Assembly (NCBI GenBank): GCA_035546335.1
Contig: DATKDP010000060.1
Location: forward strand, 1-64,000
Direction of reading: 5' to 3'
Source of the DNA: DATKDP01 sp035546335
GTDB taxonomy: Bacteria > Acidobacteriota > Thermoanaerobaculia > Gp7-AA8
Length of the DNA stretch: 64,000 bases
Position numbers and translations under genes: made by a program. Shown here piece after piece: positions 60,835 through 64,000 of the stretch (position 1 is the stretch's first letter; the number at the start of each line of letters is the position of its first letter). A model generated the notes under the pieces. That model searched no databases and was not told the origin of the DNA. It was given only the letters and a program-made list of their open reading frames with translations.

Positions 60835-63029
60835 GCTCGTCTCCGTCTCATGATTACCGCGCCGTTGCGTGCGTAGATCACCTCGAAACGGCGAGAGAGA
60901 TACTCCCACACCAGCGGCGCGCGCGTGCGGTTGTCGATGCCGTCGATGCGCTCGGCCCAGTAGGGAAACGCGACCAGAGCGAGACGGATATGCGGGTCTC
61001 GCTCGATGGCGTCGATTACTCGGCGCTGCGCCGCCTCGCTCTCCATCATCGGTATGTCGCCGTAGCGGACCGGCGCGGGACGGTCGAGGAGGAAATAGAG
61101 GATCGGCATGTTGACGAAGTTGAAGAAGGTGTCGGCGGGATGTGTCAGCTCCGCTTCGAACACACCGCGGATGAGGTCCAATCGCGCGGCGTCTTCCTTT
61201 CGGATCAGCGCTCCGCGGGCGCGCGGGAGAGGGTACGTGGTCAGGTCGCGCCGAACGACCTCCTCACGATCCCGTACGGCGTTCGGCATCGCCTCGGCGA
61301 CGTGCGGCCCGAAATGCGTCGTCGCAACGAAGACCACCGCGAGAGCGAGGGCGATCCATCGTGTGCGCCGGACCTGCCACGCGGCTGCCGCAAGCAGGAG
61401 AGGGAGCTCGAGATGGAAATAGAAATGCTGGCGCTGCGCGAACGAGATCCCGCATGCCACGATCCAGACCGCGATCGCGAGTAATGGTCCCATGCGCCGC
61501 GAAGAGTGGATCGGCGAGAGAACCAGTGCGGTCGCGAGTGCCGCCACCACGATCAGCCACGCGACGAACGGAAATACGGCCGGGTCGGCGACTGCCGCAA
61601 TCACGATCTCGGGGAATGCCGCCGTCCCCACGGGGAAGCCGAAGTTGTAGACCGGCGACAACGCGGGAATCTCGACGAAGGTCGTGCGAAGGTAGTGTCC
61701 GAGCAGCCCTCTCGCAGCCAGATAGATCGCGACGGGGATCGCGATCGCCGCAGCACCTGCCGCGGTCCATGCAAGCGCGCGAACGCGTTCCTTCGAAAAC
61801 CGCAAGGCCGCGAAGCCCACGGCGGCGATCGCATAGAGGCCGAACTCGAGACTGGTCAGCCACGCGATCGCCGCCAGAGCGCCGCCCGCAAACAACCATC
61901 GTTTGGAGCGGCAGCGCAGCGCGCGTACGGCGCACGCCAGTGCGAAGAGCGACGGGACAGGACGCGGGAAGAGAATCGCCGAGAGCTCGGCCAGCGCCGA
62001 CACCGGCGCGGGCGCGAGGGAGATCGACCCGAGGACCGCGACAAATGCAATCTCCGCCGAGCCGGTCGCCGCGAGCGCGACCGCGTAGAGCGCGAGCGGG
62101 GCAAGAAGCGCGAGGCAGTATCGCGCGGTCAGCGCCGCGCCGAGCGTCGGCCCGCCTACGCGCATTCCGATCCAATCGATCACGCCATCGCTCAGCGCAC
62201 CGTGCGCCGGGATCAGATCGCGATACAGCGCTTCGCCTCGCAGCATCTCCGATGCATTCATCAGACTGAATCCGTGCTCGAACAGATTCACGACCGGCGT
62301 GTTCAAACCGGCGAGGAGATGCGCGTAGAGCACGACGCACAACGGAAACGCCAGACGAACGACGCGCGCGGAGATCGGAAGGAACCGAAGTGCAAACGGA
62401 GCTGCGCACGCGATCAGCAGCGCCATCGCGGCATCCGCGGGGTAGTCACCGGACGTCATCCGCAGCTCGAAGAGCAGTGCGACCGGTGCGGCGATGAAGG
62501 CGACCCCCTTCCCGACAAGGAGCCGCACTCCGACAATCAACGATGCCGCGAGAATCGCGCACGCGACTGGCTGCAACTGGATGAAAATCTCGAGCACCGC
62601 GAGATGAGCCGCAAGAAACGAAGGGACGAGAAGGACGTCCTCACGGCTCCAGCGGGGGTCGTAATCCTGCAGACGCGCGAAGAGACCGACGGCCGCGCCG
62701 GGAACCAGCGTGAGCGCGATGCCGCCGCCCTCGAGCGCAAGCCACGGCGTGAGAATCAACGCGATGCACGAGGCGCGCACCGCCCACGGCCGCGCCGTGA
62801 TGAATCGACCCGCGAGAATGCGTCCGCCGATGGCGCCGGCGAACGCGAGAAGCACGAGCGCGACGATCAGAATGTACGGCCCGCGCGCATCCAGACCATG
62901 CGCGGTCATGTATCCAGGAAGCTGACCGGGCGGAGCGGGTCGGCGCAGGAAGGGGAGGACGGCGAATGCCGTGGAGAGGCCCCACACCGCGCCGGCGGCG
63001 GTAAACAGTCGCCTCCGCATGGGCCGCAT
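60831..63029 (-). CDS. large polytopic membrane protein, GT-C-like
   Basis: About 732 aa from ATG 63029 (ATG 63020 also possible). Twelve or more hydrophobic segments span residues 1-520. An external stretch LFEHGFSLMNASEMLRGEAL, then YRDLIPAHGALSDGVIDW, follows the middle helices, as in GT-C or ArnT-like glycosyltransferases. The last 190 residues are soluble (TFFNFVNMPILYFLLDRPAP; YLSRRFEVIYARNGAVIMRR). No homologue is named with confidence. It is bracketed by 85-bp direct repeats together with the SDR fragment. Confidence 0.8.
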   Translation of the reverse strand: MRPMRRRLFTAAGAVWGLSTAFAVLPFLRRPAPPGQLPGYMTAHGLDARGPYILIVALVLLAFAGAIGGRILAGRFITARPWAVRASCIALILTPWLALEGGGIALTLVPGAAVGLFARLQDYDPRWSREDVLLVPSFLAAHLAVLEIFIQLQPVACAILAASLIVGVRLLVGKGVAFIAAPVALLFELRMTSGDYPADAAMALLIACAAPFALRFLPISARVVRLAFPLCVVLYAHLLAGLNTPVVNLFEHGFSLMNASEMLRGEALYRDLIPAHGALSDGVIDWIGMRVGGPTLGAALTARYCLALLAPLALYAVALAATGSAEIAFVAVLGSISLAPAPVSALAELSAILFPRPVPSLFALACAVRALRCRSKRWLFAGGALAAIAWLTSLEFGLYAIAAVGFAALRFSKERVRALAWTAAGAAAIAIPVAIYLAARGLLGHYLRTTFVEIPALSPVYNFGFPVGTAAFPEIVIAAVADPAVFPFVAWLIVVAALATALVLSPIHSSRRMGPLLAIAVWIVACGISFAQRQHFYFHLELPLLLAAAAWQVRRTRWIALALAVVFVATTHFGPHVAEAMPNAVRDREEVVRRDLTTYPLPRARGALIRKEDAARLDLIRGVFEAELTHPADTFFNFVNMPILYFLLDRPAPVRYGDIPMMESEAAQRRVIDAIERDPHIRLALVAFPYWAERIDGIDNRTRAPLVWEYLSRRFEVIYARNGAVIMRRRRA

Positions 63030-63046
63030 TATGGCAAAGTCTCGTC

Positions 63047-63142
63047 GTGCAACTTTCGCTGCGCCCTTCCACGGCAATCACCACGCTCGCGCTCATCGGC
63101 GGAGGCGAGTTTTCGTTCGGCGAGACGCGTGAGATCGATGTC
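63047..63142 (+). pseudogene. start of a peptidase S51/GATase1-like gene, truncated
   Basis: From GTG 63047 the frame reads STAITTLALIGGGEFSFGET, then REID, the N-terminal glycine-rich block I associate with type-1 glutamine-amidotransferase-like (S51) proteins. Homology stops after about 32 codons; what follows in frame (TDRNFHSES) is unrelated. It is divergent from the membrane-protein gene with an 18-bp gap. Confidence 0.55.
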
Positions 63143-63516
63143 ACGGATAGGAATTTTCATTCTGAGTCTCGGGAGATTCTTGCATTTTTGCGGGCACGAT
63201 GGTCTGACTGGGCGGGATTGTATTGCGGTTTCGGGCTCCTGCCCACTCTCCGTATGCCGAATCCTCGAGGAGCCCTCGTCCGAGGACGATGTCGCGTCGG
63301 TGCGCGTTCGGCGCGGGTCGACTCCTTCGCGGCGGAACCGGCCGCCCCGCCGGAGATTTCTCACCGTGCAGCGAAGCGGCCGCTCCCCCAGGGCGCCGTC
63401 CGGATCGCTGGAGAGGACGATGTCCTCTTCCTCTTCTTCGGTCCAGTAGTTCGCCAGCAGATCGCGGCGGAACTCGAGCGCGGCCGACTCAGCTGCCATG
63501 CGGAAGCCGCCAGGGG
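63143..63516. other. unassigned remnant sequence between pseudogene and direct repeat
   Basis: No intact gene. The minus strand from about 63505 reads MAAESAALEFRRDLLANYWT, then EEEEEDIVLSSDPDGALGER, which has the look of protein-coding sequence but ends without recognisable domains. The codon pattern fades toward 63150. It may be a fragment of a regulator-type gene. I would not name it. Confidence 0.3.
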
Positions 63517-63601
63517 CGAAACGATGCTTAAGCACGTTCAAGCGGATTGATCCCGAGTGCGCTACCTTGCGCTCATGAGAACGATTCGGCTTCTTTTGAT
63601 T
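63517..63601. repeat. 85-bp direct repeat, right copy
   Basis: Second copy of 60548-60632, with two mismatches. Here the lipoprotein start it contains (ATG 63575) continues into a full reading frame, so this copy is probably the original and the left one the duplicate. Confidence 0.95.
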
Positions 63602-64000
63602 CTCACCACCGCTCTTTGCGCGTGCAGTACACCACACCCCGATCGAGAGATCCGGAACGTCGGCGATGAGTTTCTGAAAGCATACAACAGCGGTTCGTTC
63701 GAGGCCCTCACTGCCTTCTTCACGCGCCACGCGGAAGCGGGTCGCCAGGATGAGGCGCCCGGGCGAGCGCAATGGGTTCGCTCTTTTGTTTGGCAACCGA
63801 TCAGGACCCTGCGCGTGAGCTCCCACGCCCAGCCCTCGCCGAGTGAAATTACGTATCTGGGTAATTCAGTCGTGACCGACGCCTGGTATCGCTTCTCCCT
63901 CGAGATCGATGCAGATACGGGCGGCGTGAGCTTTGGATTCGAAAGCGCCGCGCCACCCTCCACGCCGCAGCCGCGGCTGACCGCGGCGGAAGCAGCGCTC
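63575..64000 (+). CDS. lipoprotein of unknown function (runs off the right edge)
   Basis: 142 codons are open to the window end. The product begins MRTIRLLLILTTALCACSTP, a lipoprotein signal with lipobox LCAC, so it would be processed by LspA. The mature part starts DREIRNVGDEFLKAYNSGSF, then EALTAFFTRH, a pattern seen in SnoaL/NTF2-like or serine-hydrolase lipoproteins, but the domain cannot be fixed from this part. The upstream 58 bp and the first eight codons form the right direct repeat. Confidence 0.75.
   Translation, partial: MRTIRLLLILTTALCACSTPHPDREIRNVGDEFLKAYNSGSFEALTAFFTRHAEAGRQDEAPGRAQWVRSFVWQPIRTLRVSSHAQPSPSEITYLGNSVVTDAWYRFSLEIDADTGGVSFGFESAAPPSTPQPRLTAAEAAL

Noticed and set aside
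61506..63449. Plus-strand frame of almost 650 codons opposite the GT-C-like membrane protein
   Set aside because: Arg/Glu-rich shadow composition with no domain; the minus-strand product shows clear membrane helices and coupling to the SDR start.
50352..64000. Prophage or genomic island with integrase and attachment sites
   Set aside because: No integrase, tRNA-end duplication or phage structural gene was found. The direct repeats seen are internal gene duplications, not attachment sites next to a tRNA.

Overview
The window is GC-rich, gene-dense bacterial chromosome. It opens with the 5' part of a 16S rRNA gene on the minus strand, whose sequence type, together with an acidobacterial-type (ADOP) permease remnant, a VWFA-like secreted protein and many short palindromic repeats, points to Acidobacteriota, perhaps a Thermoanaerobaculia-like lineage. 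That placement is inference. LptD, LspA, an LAB_N protein and a TonB-like protein show a Gram-negative envelope with lipopolysaccharide.

Layout. 1-1.6 kb: 16S rRNA with a strong promoter and long leader, then a tandem array of hairpin repeats. 1.7-3.3 kb: ispG-lspA. 3.3-9.6 kb (minus): one run with a thiolase, two copies of a small-plus-large membrane protein cassette and both subunits of a 3-oxoacid CoA-transferase. 9.8-12.7 kb: lysine 6-aminotransferase, an orphan third copy of the small cassette protein, and a fatty-acid desaturase. 12.9-18.6 kb: a double REC/HD-GYP protein, ribF and lptD, separated by palindromic mobile-like repeats. 18.7-25.5 kb: sugar nucleotidyltransferase, methyltransferase, YfhO-like and DUF2142-like membrane proteins and a phosphoglycerate dehydrogenase-like enzyme, a cell-surface polysaccharide neighbourhood. 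25.5-30.2 kb (minus): hutI, divIVA-like, yggT, yggS, RNase H and zinc-ribbon genes, then a terminator and a CAU tRNA. 30.3-38.2 kb (minus): LysM protein, lytic transglycosylase, AMMECR1, LAB_N, a GT2 glycosyltransferase, TatD, a second thiolase and a Ser/Thr kinase. 38.5-45.4 kb (plus): a tightly coupled run of VWA, TPR, beta-propeller-like, two zinc-ribbon (one TonB-like), TPR and MscS genes. 45.4-50.4 kb: a serine hydrolase and SMC.

From 50.4 kb the window becomes accessory. It holds remnants of a VOC (glyoxalase-fold) gene around a nucleotidyltransferase module, then SWIM zinc-finger, DUF6493-like and ankyrin genes, a Phd/VapC toxin-antitoxin pair with its operator, a broken PIN/RHH pair, and AraC, SDR and ABC-permease pseudogenes. 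An 85-bp direct repeat brackets a 3-kb segment that encodes a large membrane protein. A partial lipoprotein gene runs off the right end.

The best candidates for under-described biology are the small/large membrane-protein cassette present 2.5 times around fatty-acyl/CoA genes, the SWIM-DUF6493-ankyrin locus among toxin-antitoxin debris, and the VWA-to-MscS envelope operon. No CRISPR array, intact insertion sequence or prophage was seen.
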